From Paenibacillus lactis (GTDB lineage: Bacteria > Bacillota > Bacilli > Paenibacillales > Paenibacillaceae): a stretch of 64,000 nucleotides of DNA. The translations under genes were made by a program, and so were the position numbers. The stretch covers positions 1 to 64,000 of the forward strand of contig NZ_JAGGKI010000014.1 in the NCBI RefSeq assembly GCF_017873605.1. The letters are read 5' to 3'. Position 1 is the stretch's first letter. Each line of letters begins with the position of its first letter. The notes below the pieces were generated by a model. The model had not been told where the DNA came from. It worked only from the letters and a program-made list of their open reading frames with translations, and ran no database searches. Of the stretch, positions 26,313 through 34,430 are shown piece after piece.

Positions 26313-28124
26313 TTATTCTGACACAGGTGCATGAACGACCATCACGCTGGCATACGTCAAGCTTCCCTTATACTTCGCATAGATTATGGTTTCTCCCGGT
26401 TTATGGCCGATCAGATTTCCTTCCTCATCTACTTCGGCAATGTCCGGATTATCGCTGATAAACGTTGTTTGCTTGGTGATGTCGGTTTCCGTATTTGTGT
26501 TATAGTCATAGAATGTGACCTTCAGATCAAGACTCGAGCCTTCCATAACTGAATACTCGCCCGAATCCAGTTTGATAGACCCGAAGACGGGATCGAATTC
26601 GTCCGTATCTTCAGGGAATACCGTGACGTTTATTCTGGCAGTGAAACCCTCATACGTTGCTTCGACATAGGTTTGTCCCGGCATATGCCCCGTGATCCGG
26701 CCCAATGCATCGACATCTGCGATGGCGCTGTCCCCCGCGATGTATACTGCTGCGCTGGACAAATCATCCTTGACCCCGTCGGAATAAACTGCTTGAAGCA
26801 CGGTTGTGACGCTTGCGCCTGCTTTCAATTTCTTCTCCTTATCCGTAAACGAGATACCCGTTAGCGTACGTTCCGCTGGCGGCCGGGCCTCAGAAGGAGA
26901 TACCTTCATCAGCTGAAATTTATTGTCGTCCCCCCGCAAAACGGTTCCAGAGAAAATAAAGCCGCCGTCAGGGGTTGCTGCTGCGGTCCCAATGTTGTAA
27001 ATTGGAGCCCCCTTAAACAATTCCCTGCTGATAAACCCGCCGTACGCGTCCACGTTTACCACATTGTATTGCTGTCTCCAATCCAAAGCGCCCTTAGTAG
27101 TATGTCCTCCCAACATGACGTAGCCGTCTTTTGTCTGGAGCAGGCGATTAAAGGATTCGGAATTCGTACCATCGCGATATGTTTTCTCCCATTGTACCTG
27201 TCCGTTCGAATCGGTTTTGGTAAGAACAGTTACACGTTTACGATCCATATATTTGGAGCTTAAGATCACATAACCTCCATCCTCCGAAGCAATAATCGAT
27301 TGGCCAGTCCAGCGGCTGCCTGGGTCAGCGAATTGTTTCAACCAGACCTGTTGGCCTTGATCATCAATCTTCACCATCAGCAGCGCATCAAGTTCTTTCG
27401 ATTCATATTCGACATTGCCTCCAAAGCCAACAGCGATATAACCGCCGTCAGTCGCGGGGATCAGATCGTATATAGAGTCGGCAGTACCCGAAAAACGGTG
27501 CCTTTTGTACCACAGCGTCTCTCCGTTTTTATCGATTTTTGTAATATTCGGTGTTTCATAGGCGACACCTCTTGAAATCCCTGTGCCGGCAATTAAAAAG
27601 CTGCCGTCGTCCGTTTCGACAATAGCTTCGGGGGTATTAGAGAATCCGTCATTGACCAGAGCCTTCTCCCACAGCACATTCCCCGATGAATCCAATCGGA
27701 CTATGAACAACTGGTGGATGGGTTCACCGTCTCCCCTCGCTGAACCTACAACAAGGTATCCTCCGTCTTTTGGTTCAATGGCCAGATATGCCGTGCTGTT
27801 GTCCGAATTATTTTTCAGTTTCTGTTCCCATTCCACCTGTCCTTCCGCATCAAGCTTCAGAATATAGGACTTTTGAAACAAAGACCACTGCCAATCCTCC
27901 GGTCCAACCTTTTCCTTCTCGTATATGCTTCCTAAGGCTAAGTAGCCGCCGTCAGAAGTCGAGATCACTCCTTTCCCGGTGGAGTTGCTTCCGTAATCCC
28001 TGGACCATTCGACAGCTGATTGCACCTCTTCGGCAGCCGCATGTCCCAATCCGGACAGAAACCCAAACGTCAGCAGCACCCCGGCAATGCATACCGTAAT
28101 AAACCGCGAAAAGATTCTTGTCAT
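26313..28124 (-). CDS. Secreted beta-propeller-like protein with two bacterial Ig-like (BIG2) domains
   Basis: ATG 28124 is used because GGGG lies seven bases upstream. A signal peptide ends near AAAEE (about 30). Residues 45-400 contain repeats of the form S.DGGY(L/I)..GS with KID..G.. strands, about seven to eight units, as in delta-60 or PQQ-like propeller repeats. Two BIG2 domains follow (about 415-510 and 515-600), each with DVDALGRITGHMPG or EVDEEGNLIGHKPG motifs. The protein has 603 aa, is exported and has no cell-wall sorting signal, so it is secreted or loosely wall-bound. The ligand is unknown. Confidence 0.82.
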   Translation of the reverse strand: MTRIFSRFITVCIAGVLLTFGFLSGLGHAAAEEVQSAVEWSRDYGSNSTGKGVISTSDGGYLALGSIYEKEKVGPEDWQWSLFQKSYILKLDAEGQVEWEQKLKNNSDNSTAYLAIEPKDGGYLVVGSARGDGEPIHQLFIVRLDSSGNVLWEKALVNDGFSNTPEAIVETDDGSFLIAGTGISRGVAYETPNITKIDKNGETLWYKRHRFSGTADSIYDLIPATDGGYIAVGFGGNVEYESKELDALLMVKIDDQGQQVWLKQFADPGSRWTGQSIIASEDGGYVILSSKYMDRKRVTVLTKTDSNGQVQWEKTYRDGTNSESFNRLLQTKDGYVMLGGHTTKGALDWRQQYNVVNVDAYGGFISRELFKGAPIYNIGTAAATPDGGFIFSGTVLRGDDNKFQLMKVSPSEARPPAERTLTGISFTDKEKKLKAGASVTTVLQAVYSDGVKDDLSSAAVYIAGDSAIADVDALGRITGHMPGQTYVEATYEGFTARINVTVFPEDTDEFDPVFGSIKLDSGEYSVMEGSSLDLKVTFYDYNTNTETDITKQTTFISDNPDIAEVDEEGNLIGHKPGETIIYAKYKGSLTYASVMVVHAPVSE

Positions 28125-28336
28125 AATCAAACCCCTTTCGATACAAATGATGTATTTGACTTGAGAATTTGTTGATATCCTCTGTCAAATTCATTATTCA
28201 TTTGATTCTAAGGTGTTGGTATCCCACAAACTTCATAATTCCCTACTGCATTGGAACCATCTTCCATATTTTGAATCTAATAATAAGTCGTGCTCATGGG
28301 ACTAAAGGGAATACCTTCATGACTCTTTCCTTGCTA

Positions 28337-28366
28337 TGAAAAAAAGAAGCCGGCGGATCCGCCGGA
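28337..28366 (-). terminator. Palindromic hairpin with T run on the minus strand
   Basis: CCGGCGGATCCGCCGG (28350-28365) is a perfect 16-base palindrome followed on the minus strand by TTCTTTTTTT. No minus-strand gene now lies to its right, so it may be a relic. The rest of 28131-28647 contains no convincing gene. Confidence 0.55.
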
Positions 28367-28647
28367 TTTCCTAATATTTGTTCACCCGGAAGTTCGAAAG
28401 CATCACTCTATGAAAACGTAACAAGGGTGCTGGATCTTTGATAGAATGGTTTTTGACGAAAACAAATTATCCAAAGATAGGGGCAATCATTAGGTGTACG
28501 CTACCCCCGCAATCTTCAGCAAAATCAAAACTAAAGAAACCGAATAAACTAGATTGGATTCGTTGTGATGGGTGGAAGAAGGCTCTCTGGCAGGGAGTTC
28601 CGGAAGCTTGTTTAAGGATGTAGACGTCGAGGAGGTTGACTCAATTA

Positions 28648-29382
28648 ATGAAAGCGACAATCGAAGGACTTCTCCGTGTATTAGGGGAGCATCATAAAGA
28701 GGCCCACGGCATTCCGGAAGCGGACATCCAGGCCAAGGAACAGAGCCTTGGCTTTCGGTTGCCGGTGGTCTTGCGGGATTATTATAAGAATTTGGGACGT
28801 TCCCCATATATCACCCAAGGGTGCAATAACCAATATGAACCGCTCCCGCTGCAAGATGTGTTCATTCCGGATAAAACGTTTTTCACGACAGACAAGGCAT
28901 TCCTGGTCTTCTATCAAGTGGAGGAATCCGTGATCTATTGCGGGATCCGCATTCAGGATTTGGAGAAGGAGGATCCACCAGTCTATCTCTGCGCGTGGAA
29001 CTCACCCGACTGGCAGCTGGAAAACCGGTCACTTCAGCATTTTCTAGCTGGTAAGGCATTTGTGCAGTTGGGCGTCGAGGATCGGCTGCCGTATTGGGCC
29101 ATTTTCGATGAGAGCATGTGGGGCTTGTCCGACTATTGCCGCAGCATGCATTTGGAGCGGGAGCATGAGATTGATGAGGGGTCAGAGCTGAATGCATGGA
29201 AAATCTACGTAAAGGATGATGTGCTGATTGTGTTCGAGCTCTACGTATCCGAAGAGGAAACGGATGACGTGTTGGCTGTGTACCTGGCGTCTTTCGAGCG
29301 AGCCAATTTGGGGAAGCTGTTGAGCGGGATGGGGCGAGTGGCCAACTTGCCTGCGTTTCGATCGAATCTGTCAGAATCGTGA
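28648..29382 (+). CDS. SMI1/KNR4-family protein (likely immunity)
   Basis: ATG 28648 follows GAGGAGG at somewhat long spacing (12 bases). The 244-aa protein begins with an SMI1/KNR4-like domain: AKEQSLGFRLPVVLRDYYKN then PLPLQDVFIPDK, the usual LP..L..FY pattern adapted. This family often neutralises secreted toxins. It lies 150 bp upstream of a WXG100-Ntox50 toxin gene on the same strand. Part of its sequence recurs as a fragment at 26.2 kb. Confidence 0.75.
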   Translation: MKATIEGLLRVLGEHHKEAHGIPEADIQAKEQSLGFRLPVVLRDYYKNLGRSPYITQGCNNQYEPLPLQDVFIPDKTFFTTDKAFLVFYQVEESVIYCGIRIQDLEKEDPPVYLCAWNSPDWQLENRSLQHFLAGKAFVQLGVEDRLPYWAIFDESMWGLSDYCRSMHLEREHEIDEGSELNAWKIYVKDDVLIVFELYVSEEETDDVLAVYLASFERANLGKLLSGMGRVANLPAFRSNLSES

Positions 29383-29532
29383 TGATTCTTGTGTAGTACG
29401 TTGCAGATTTGGCGATTCTGATAGGCACTTACGGCTGAGCGAAGCTGCGTATAAGAGAGGACCTTGGAACCTTTTCCAGTTATTTGAAGTAGGGTAGAAT
29501 GACTATCTAGCAAATGATGAAGAGGTTGAATT

Positions 29533-30695
29533 ATGTCCAAAATCCTTGTGCCTCCTGAGGTGCTGCTGTCGGTATCAGAGCAGTTCAATCGAGCCTCAAT
29601 CAGTTGGAGGCGAATTCAAACACGCTGAACCAACACATTCAGATGCTGGCGTCATGTTGGGACGGGACCACGTGCTCGCGTTTTTATTATGATTTCCAGC
29701 AGGCGTATCGCGACATGAAATTGACGATTGAGCATATGCAGGTGACTTCTCAGGAATTAAAAAAAATTGCTTATAAATTCATGCAGGTCGACAATGAGCA
29801 GGGAAACTTAGACCCTAGGTGCGCATCTCCACAGACCCTGAACTCTTTGGGGATGAGCAATGTCCACTATGAAAAGGCCATCAAGGAAAAATCGTTTGGA
29901 GACCATGTCAATGAACTGGGAATGGAATTTAAAGCATTCGGCGTGGGAGTTCAGGCAGCTGCCGCCGAGATGTGGGACTCAGCTAAAGATACGGCGAACG
30001 CCTTGATCGAGGAACCGGTCGAGACTGGGAAGCAGATGGCATACAATGCTACGATCGGGACCGCGGAGAAGATTGTAAAGACAACGATTTGGGGTGCCAA
30101 AATGGCACTTGATATCGGTGACACCCGCGAGAAATTCGGTGAGGAGGTCCAGGCGGAGCAAGAACTAATCAATGAGATGGGCACATCGACCTACCTGGGT
30201 CAGCAGGCTGCCATGATTTTCGGCGGCTTTGCCTTGAAACGACTTGGTGTCAAGGATACGCCTAACCTCAAGAAAGATTCTGGTGGCGATGGGGGTAAGG
30301 GTGGAGCGGGGACTGGTGATACTGTACCTTCTTATGGAAAGAATTCAGTACCAATAGGACCTTACCGAGAAGTAAATGGATTCCCAGTTAAAGTAAAACC
30401 AGGTGCTCAGGAGAAACATATTCCTAATACTCCAAATTACAAACAAGAGATAGCAAATGGAAAAAACAAGAGTATCTTCTATGGGGATAATAAAGCGGCA
30501 CAAGAATTGCTTGATGAGTTTGCAGGCAAAGGTCAATTACTACCAAAAGGTAATAAAGAAAGAGTAGATTTTGGTAAACCAATTGGAAAATACTATGATA
30601 GTGATACTGGTGAGTATCTTGAAACTACTAGAGGAATAATTCATTACGGAAAAGACGGAGCGCATATAGTGCCATCAGAACCATTAAAGGAGTAA
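29533..30695 (+). pseudogene. WXG100-type toxin with Ntox50 domain, frameshifted near its start
   Basis: The start ATG 29533 begins MSKILVPPEVLLSVSEQ, parallel to the first toxin's MSRILVTPEMLLRVAEQ. The frame is lost at about 29596-29600 and the rest continues in another frame from QLEANSNTLNQ. One missing base explains it. The remainder is intact: WDG motif of the WXG100 hairpin, the shared pre-toxin segment (ETGKQMAYNATIGTAEK), and a C-terminal polymorphic-toxin-50 domain (EKHIPNTPNYKQ, KERVDFG..IG.YYD, GIIHYGKDGAHIVPS), a predicted ribonuclease. TTG 29604 could give a product lacking the first helix. Its immunity gene follows after 16 bp. Confidence 0.8.
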
Positions 30696-30711
30696 AAAGA
30701 GGAGGATACAC

Positions 30712-31050
30712 ATGGAATATGACCCTTTAATAAAAGTGTTAAAAAAGTATAAAGATAGTGAATTGATAATAGAGTGGGATAGTGGATTAAGGATTATTGG
30801 TGAACCAGACACACTTTTTGAAACAGACAATGGGTTAGATGACGATGATGTGAATTATGCTGAATATTATGCAGTTACATTTCAAGTAAATGATATTTTA
30901 GTGCATCCTACTAGTGAGGAAAATAGTTTATATAATTGGTTAATACAAAAGAAAGGTACATTAATTGAAATTTCACTTTATGATGATCCGCCGGATGCAG
31001 TTTTTTTATCGGATGGACAAAATGTATGGAAAAGGGATAGTCAAAAATAA
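30712..31050 (+). CDS. Putative immunity protein for the Ntox50 toxin
   Basis: The ATG follows GAGGAGG, 16 bp after the toxin stop. The 112-aa acidic cytosolic protein has the ETDNGLDDDD and EISLYDDPP blocks shared with the orphan paralogue at 16937-17308. Position and acidity are typical of an immunity protein. The family itself has no name I can supply. Confidence 0.72.
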   Translation: MEYDPLIKVLKKYKDSELIIEWDSGLRIIGEPDTLFETDNGLDDDDVNYAEYYAVTFQVNDILVHPTSEENSLYNWLIQKKGTLIEISLYDDPPDAVFLSDGQNVWKRDSQK

Positions 31051-31065
31051 AAGCGTTACTTTAAA

Positions 31066-31108
31066 AAGATACCTTGATTGGCTTCGTGCCTCTCAAGGTA
31101 TCTTATTT
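31066..31108 (+). terminator. Intrinsic terminator of the second toxin/immunity unit
   Basis: AAGATACCTTGA pairs perfectly with TCAAGGTATCTT across a 15-base loop, followed by ATTTGTT. Confidence 0.8.
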
Positions 31109-31110
31109 GT

Positions 31111-31177
31111 TGGGACTACCCGGTGACGAGTGAACCCCACACTTAACCAATAGCATATATAACCCATATAATACCGG
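31111..31177 (+). repeat. Direct repeat, copy A, before the immunity gene pair
   Basis: GGGACTACCCGGTGACGAGT and a following ACCCATAT block recur with changes at 32394-32472. The pair brackets the two genes at 31.4-32.4 kb. The remaining 190 bases up to 31370 hold no gene. Confidence 0.65.
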
Positions 31178-31370
31178 TGTTAATTCTTCATTTCGGTTGG
31201 CGCACATCAAATGCTTTAATTTTATAACCTATACATCACTATTCCGTTACATCAAACAGGTTGATTATGGTCAGATACACTTTCTTAAACTGGGGTTCCT
31301 AGGGCGAGGACTTGCTGCCCGCCGAGCGTAATGCTCAGGTCGCGCAAATTACGAGGCGTATATTGCAAGT

Positions 31371-31892
31371 ATGAATAATGCTGAACTTATTACAATCATA
31401 ACTAACTTAGATAATTTAGATGAAGTAACTACTGCTTTAACAGAACTTTCTATAAGAGAAAAGGAAGTGGCATTACCTTATTGCCTTAAAATACTCGAAG
31501 AAGATTTGGGAGATGAGTTTCTTCAAGCTGTTGCATTTAATTTGCTTTATGAAGGTGATCATGAAAAAGCAAAAGAGATTATTACCAGAAAATTAACCAA
31601 TGCATCTACAGTACTGATTGGAGCAATCATGGATAATTTATCAACCGATAGTTTACAACCTTTTGGAGAGTCACTTTCAACTGAGTTTCTCAATGCGATT
31701 TTAGAAAGATATTTAGACTTAAGTGATGCCGACAAGGAACGTATCCATGATAACTACGAATGGTTCAAAGTATCTTTTGAAAAAAAAACTAAGTATTATG
31801 TAGCTTACGGTGGGGGCTACCTAGTGCTGTATGATGACGGTTAGTCTTGCATTGTGGTTGACGGTAAAATCACTAGGATATTTGGGGGATAG
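31371..31892 (+). pseudogene. Immunity-like helical-repeat protein cut by an in-frame TAG
   Basis: The open frame from ATG 31371 gives 157 aa of helical pairs (ALTELSIREKEVALPYCLKI, then DEFLQAVAFNLLYEGDHEKA), like HEAT-type immunity proteins. It ends at TAG 31842-31844 in the middle of a beta-rich tail (GGYLVLYDDG). The same frame then continues for 15 sense codons (SCIVVDGKITRIFGG) to TAG 31890-31892, which sits six bases before the next gene. That spacing suits the longer version as the ancestral gene. The start has no clear ribosome-binding site. The shorter product may still fold. Confidence 0.6.
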
Positions 31893-31898
31893 ATTTGC

Positions 31899-32372
31899 AT
31901 GGATTTCGAATTGTTTTTAGAATCTAATTTAAGTTGCAAATCATTGGCAGAAGTTATTGAACAATTTATAATCAACTTTTTGAATGAAAAGGTATCGATC
32001 CAGAAAGATGAAGAAGAAATAGTTATCGGAACTGAATACTTTTCATTGGCTCTTGAACTTGAGGATATCTCAGATATAAATTTTGTTAGAACCCACTATG
32101 ACTTAGATGTTAATATTTGCATCAGAGTTCAGTTATTTGGAAACACCTTTGATCAGGGAATAACACCTTTTTTTAAAGTTATCGGGAAGTTATTAAAACA
32201 ATGTGGTGGGAATCTGTTGTTTTTAGAAAATGGTTCGGATCAGCTGCTTAGAAAAGAGAATAGTCAGTTAATTGTCAATAGTGATTTGGATCAATACCAG
32301 ATAAAGTGCTTAACCCCAAGTTTACTAAGTTTACTTGATCATTCTTATATCGAAAGAAAGTTGAAGAAATAA
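31899..32372 (+). CDS. Putative immunity protein
   Basis: The ATG follows GGGGGA by about nine bases. The 157-aa acidic protein has no signal peptide. It reads as an alpha-beta protein with strands such as IVIGTEYFSLALELED and NICIRVQLFG and a helical end. It lies directly behind the preceding immunity-like gene and within the toxin/immunity region. The role is inferred from context, and no family is recognised. Confidence 0.55.
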   Translation: MDFELFLESNLSCKSLAEVIEQFIINFLNEKVSIQKDEEEIVIGTEYFSLALELEDISDINFVRTHYDLDVNICIRVQLFGNTFDQGITPFFKVIGKLLKQCGGNLLFLENGSDQLLRKENSQLIVNSDLDQYQIKCLTPSLLSLLDHSYIERKLKK

Positions 32373-32393
32373 AGTGCTTCATCGGATTTTTAT

Positions 32394-32472
32394 TGGGGCT
32401 ACCCAGTGCCGAATGAGCCTTACATTTAACTATAACGCATAAACTATAACGCATATAACCCATATGGTATAA
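32394..32472 (+). repeat. Direct repeat, copy B, with internal 14-base duplication
   Basis: GGGGCTACCCAGTGCCGAAT and ATATAACCCATAT match copy A at 31111. AACTATAACGCAT occurs twice in tandem (32428-32440 and 32442-32454). The 270 bases that follow, to the hairpin at 32675, hold no gene that I see. Confidence 0.65.
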
Positions 32473-32674
32473 TGACCGATGCCCGTCTCGCATCACACAC
32501 TGCGGGAGATAATGCAAATGCTCGTCCCCCTTTAGAAGAGATCTTGAGGGGGGTAATGGTTTTGCTGAAGGGTGCCTATCATAGACAGCCCTCTTTGTTC
32601 TTATGGAAATCTTGGACTATTCTGTAGTAACAATACCAGGTAATATTATGGTACAATATGTAATTAATAATGTG

Positions 32675-32706
32675 GAGTGAGGATGCAGCTAGCATCCTCA
32701 CTCTTT
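32675..32706. terminator. Perfect 12-bp hairpin, probable terminator of the holin-like toxin RNA
   Basis: GAGTGAGGATGC pairs with GCATCCTCACTC around AGCTA. It lies about 40 bp after the stop of the minus-strand holin-like gene and is followed by TTT on the plus strand. Convergent antitoxin RNAs of such loci often share a terminator here. Confidence 0.65.
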
Positions 32707-32746
32707 AACAACAGCCGCTTCTAAGGGCAGTAGGCAGTTAGAGGGA

Positions 32747-32866
32747 CTAGAAATAGGTCGTTATCCCATCCATGGGCGGCCTATTTCTTTTGTTTTGGTT
32801 CAATGCTAAGACAATTGTTACGACCAGCCCGATAAGCGTGACAAGTAGCGAACCGAACTGGATCAT
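32747..32866 (-). CDS. Putative holin-like toxin (type I toxin-antitoxin peptide)
   Basis: Translation from ATG 32866 gives a 39-aa peptide: MIQFGSLLVTLIGLVVTIVL, then ALNQNKRNRPP. The frame stays open upstream through ALTL, and the motif ALTLMIQFG is the recognised start of the short membrane peptides annotated as putative holin-like toxins in Bacillus and Paenibacillus. The peptide has one transmembrane helix and a basic tail. An upstream AAAGGG is 14 bases from this ATG, so a non-ATG start nearer to it is possible. In such loci an antisense RNA represses the toxin; I could not locate it with confidence. Confidence 0.65.
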   Translation of the reverse strand: MIQFGSLLVTLIGLVVTIVLALNQNKRNRPPMDGITTYF

Positions 32867-32939
32867 TAATGTCAGAGCATCCCTTTCATAAATACGGTAT
32901 AATTTACTTCCTATGATTTACAGAGAAATGGGGTAGAAA

Positions 32940-33284
32940 ATGAAAAAAGTAAAATCCATTAAGTTTTCAATAACATTTTTTCTTATTCTTATTATTTGTT
33001 CGGCATGCCTGAGCACTAAGGAAGAAGGGCCAAGTGGAGCTATTTTATTAGATGAATTAAAAGGCTTGTCTGAAAAGGGTGTATCACTGAATTGGGATGA
33101 TTTCAACAAATACTCTTTTGAGGACATCGGTTCAGGAGTATATATAAGAAAGTATCAAATCGAAGGAGGACACGAGTTATTTATTACAGGTAAAAGCCTA
33201 AAGACTCTTCCGGAGAAAATTTATATTATCAATAAAAATGGTAAGGAATTATCTCTTGCTCAGGATGATTTGAGCGTTTTATAG
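32940..33284 (+). CDS. Small lipoprotein
   Basis: ATG 32940 follows GGGG by several bases, and TATAAT at about 32898 is well placed as a -10 element. The 114-aa product has a Lys-rich signal sequence and lipobox CSAC (Cys near 23). The mature domain of about 90 residues is beta-rich. No family is recognised. A terminator overlaps its stop, so it is monocistronic. Confidence 0.65.
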   Translation: MKKVKSIKFSITFFLILIICSACLSTKEEGPSGAILLDELKGLSEKGVSLNWDDFNKYSFEDIGSGVYIRKYQIEGGHELFITGKSLKTLPEKIYIINKNGKELSLAQDDLSVL

Positions 33285-33309
33285 CCGCATGATAGCGGCT
33301 TTTTTATTT
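33283..33309 (+). terminator. Intrinsic terminator
   Basis: AGCCGC and GCGGCT pair around ATGATA, followed by TTTTTTATTTT. The stem starts inside the stop codon of the lipoprotein gene. Confidence 0.88.
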
Positions 33310-33602
33310 TAAAGATACAGGATCTTCTCAACTGCTGTTTAGAAATGCGGTCACGAAGTCCATTCCACATGACCCGGATGTTTTATCAGATCGTAAAGAA
33401 TTTTCTCGAGGAGTTTAAATTAGTGACTCCTATCTTTCGAATAGGCCAATTCATTGGTGAATGAATACATTTTTTAGAGAGCATATTTGCATATAAACGA
33501 ATAACCAAACCTTTTGTTTGGTTTTGAATAATCTGTAGCATTGCAAAAAAGGTACATGTCACCATTTGTTGATCTATTTTTGAATCTGGAGGGGAGGAAC
33601 TT

Positions 33603-34106
33603 ATGGCACAGCCGAAAAAAATAAATACGCATGAAAAAATTATTATTGCTGGAATGAAGCATATGAGTAAACCATACAGGTTGGGGGCTGAGCCGTTTCA
33701 GACCAAAGAGTTTGATTGCAGCTCATTTGTACAATATCTTTATAGCCAAGTTGACGGGATTCTTCCTCGTACTTCCAGGCAGCAGAGCCTGATCGGCAAA
33801 AAAATAAAGAAAGAAAATATTCGAAGAGGAGATTTATTGTTTTTTACCAGTCGGGCCCGATATTCAAAAAAGGGCATTGAAAGGATAGCCCACGTTGCTA
33901 TTTTTATTGGAAACGACAAAATGATACACTCATGTAAAATGGGTGGTGTCGTTATATCGAAATTATCAGATGTCATCAATAAAAATGATAACAAACGCTG
34001 GGATGATTATTATTTATTCGCGAAACGAATATCAAAAGATGAATTGCAAGATCTAATCACAAAACCTCAGGAAAACGCTAGTTCCAAGTTAAAGGCTAAA
34101 CAGTAA
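33603..34106 (+). CDS. NlpC/P60-family cysteine peptidase
   Basis: This 167-aa protein has the NlpC/P60 catalytic pattern: FDCSSFVQYLY (Cys near 39) and HVAIFIGNDKMIHSC (His near 98), plus GDLLFF before it. Such enzymes cut peptidoglycan peptides, usually between D-Glu and a diamino acid. There is no signal peptide, unusual for a cell-wall hydrolase. It might act inside the cell, or leave by type VII secretion or lysis. GGAGGGGAGG precedes the ATG. The 290 bases upstream hold only a weak ACCAAAC/GTTTGGT hairpin at 33504-33522. Confidence 0.85.
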   Translation: MAQPKKINTHEKIIIAGMKHMSKPYRLGAEPFQTKEFDCSSFVQYLYSQVDGILPRTSRQQSLIGKKIKKENIRRGDLLFFTSRARYSKKGIERIAHVAIFIGNDKMIHSCKMGGVVISKLSDVINKNDNKRWDDYYLFAKRISKDELQDLITKPQENASSKLKAKQ

Positions 34107-34287
34107 ACCCAAATCTTGAAATGTAATAAATTAAGGGGACCATGAAATAAAGCAGAAAGAGCCGTATATTTTCAAATTCCGATCTGCAAAAAACTCGTAA
34201 GCCCTAATGATACTACCAGCCCTTGCACAGACTCTTCCTCTAAGCAGGCGATGCTGTGGCTCAGCTAGAAACCACGGCCCTCGAGTG

Positions 34288-34334
34288 AACTGCCCCCCCA
34301 ATGTTAGATGATGTCTAACATTAGGGGGGCAGTT
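34288..34334. repeat. Long near-perfect palindrome
   Basis: AACTGCCCCCC plus ATGTTAGA pairs with TCTAACAT plus GGGGGGCAGTT around a five-base loop, giving 19 paired bases with one two-base mismatch. It lies about 100 bp after the end of the TPR regulator gene. It has no T run, so it is not a standard terminator. The other bases of 34107-34430 hold no gene. Confidence 0.75.
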
Positions 34335-34430
34335 GAAATCTCTATTAGAATCGGCTGGTTTTCTTCACTCAAGCATTCAAATGAAGTTACATATTTCTCA
34401 ATTATACCTTGAGGCCCCGTAGGTAGTGAT

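Noticed and set aside
28438..28623. 61-codon plus-strand frame before the SMI1/KNR4 gene
   Set aside because: No ribosome-binding site and no recognisable protein features.
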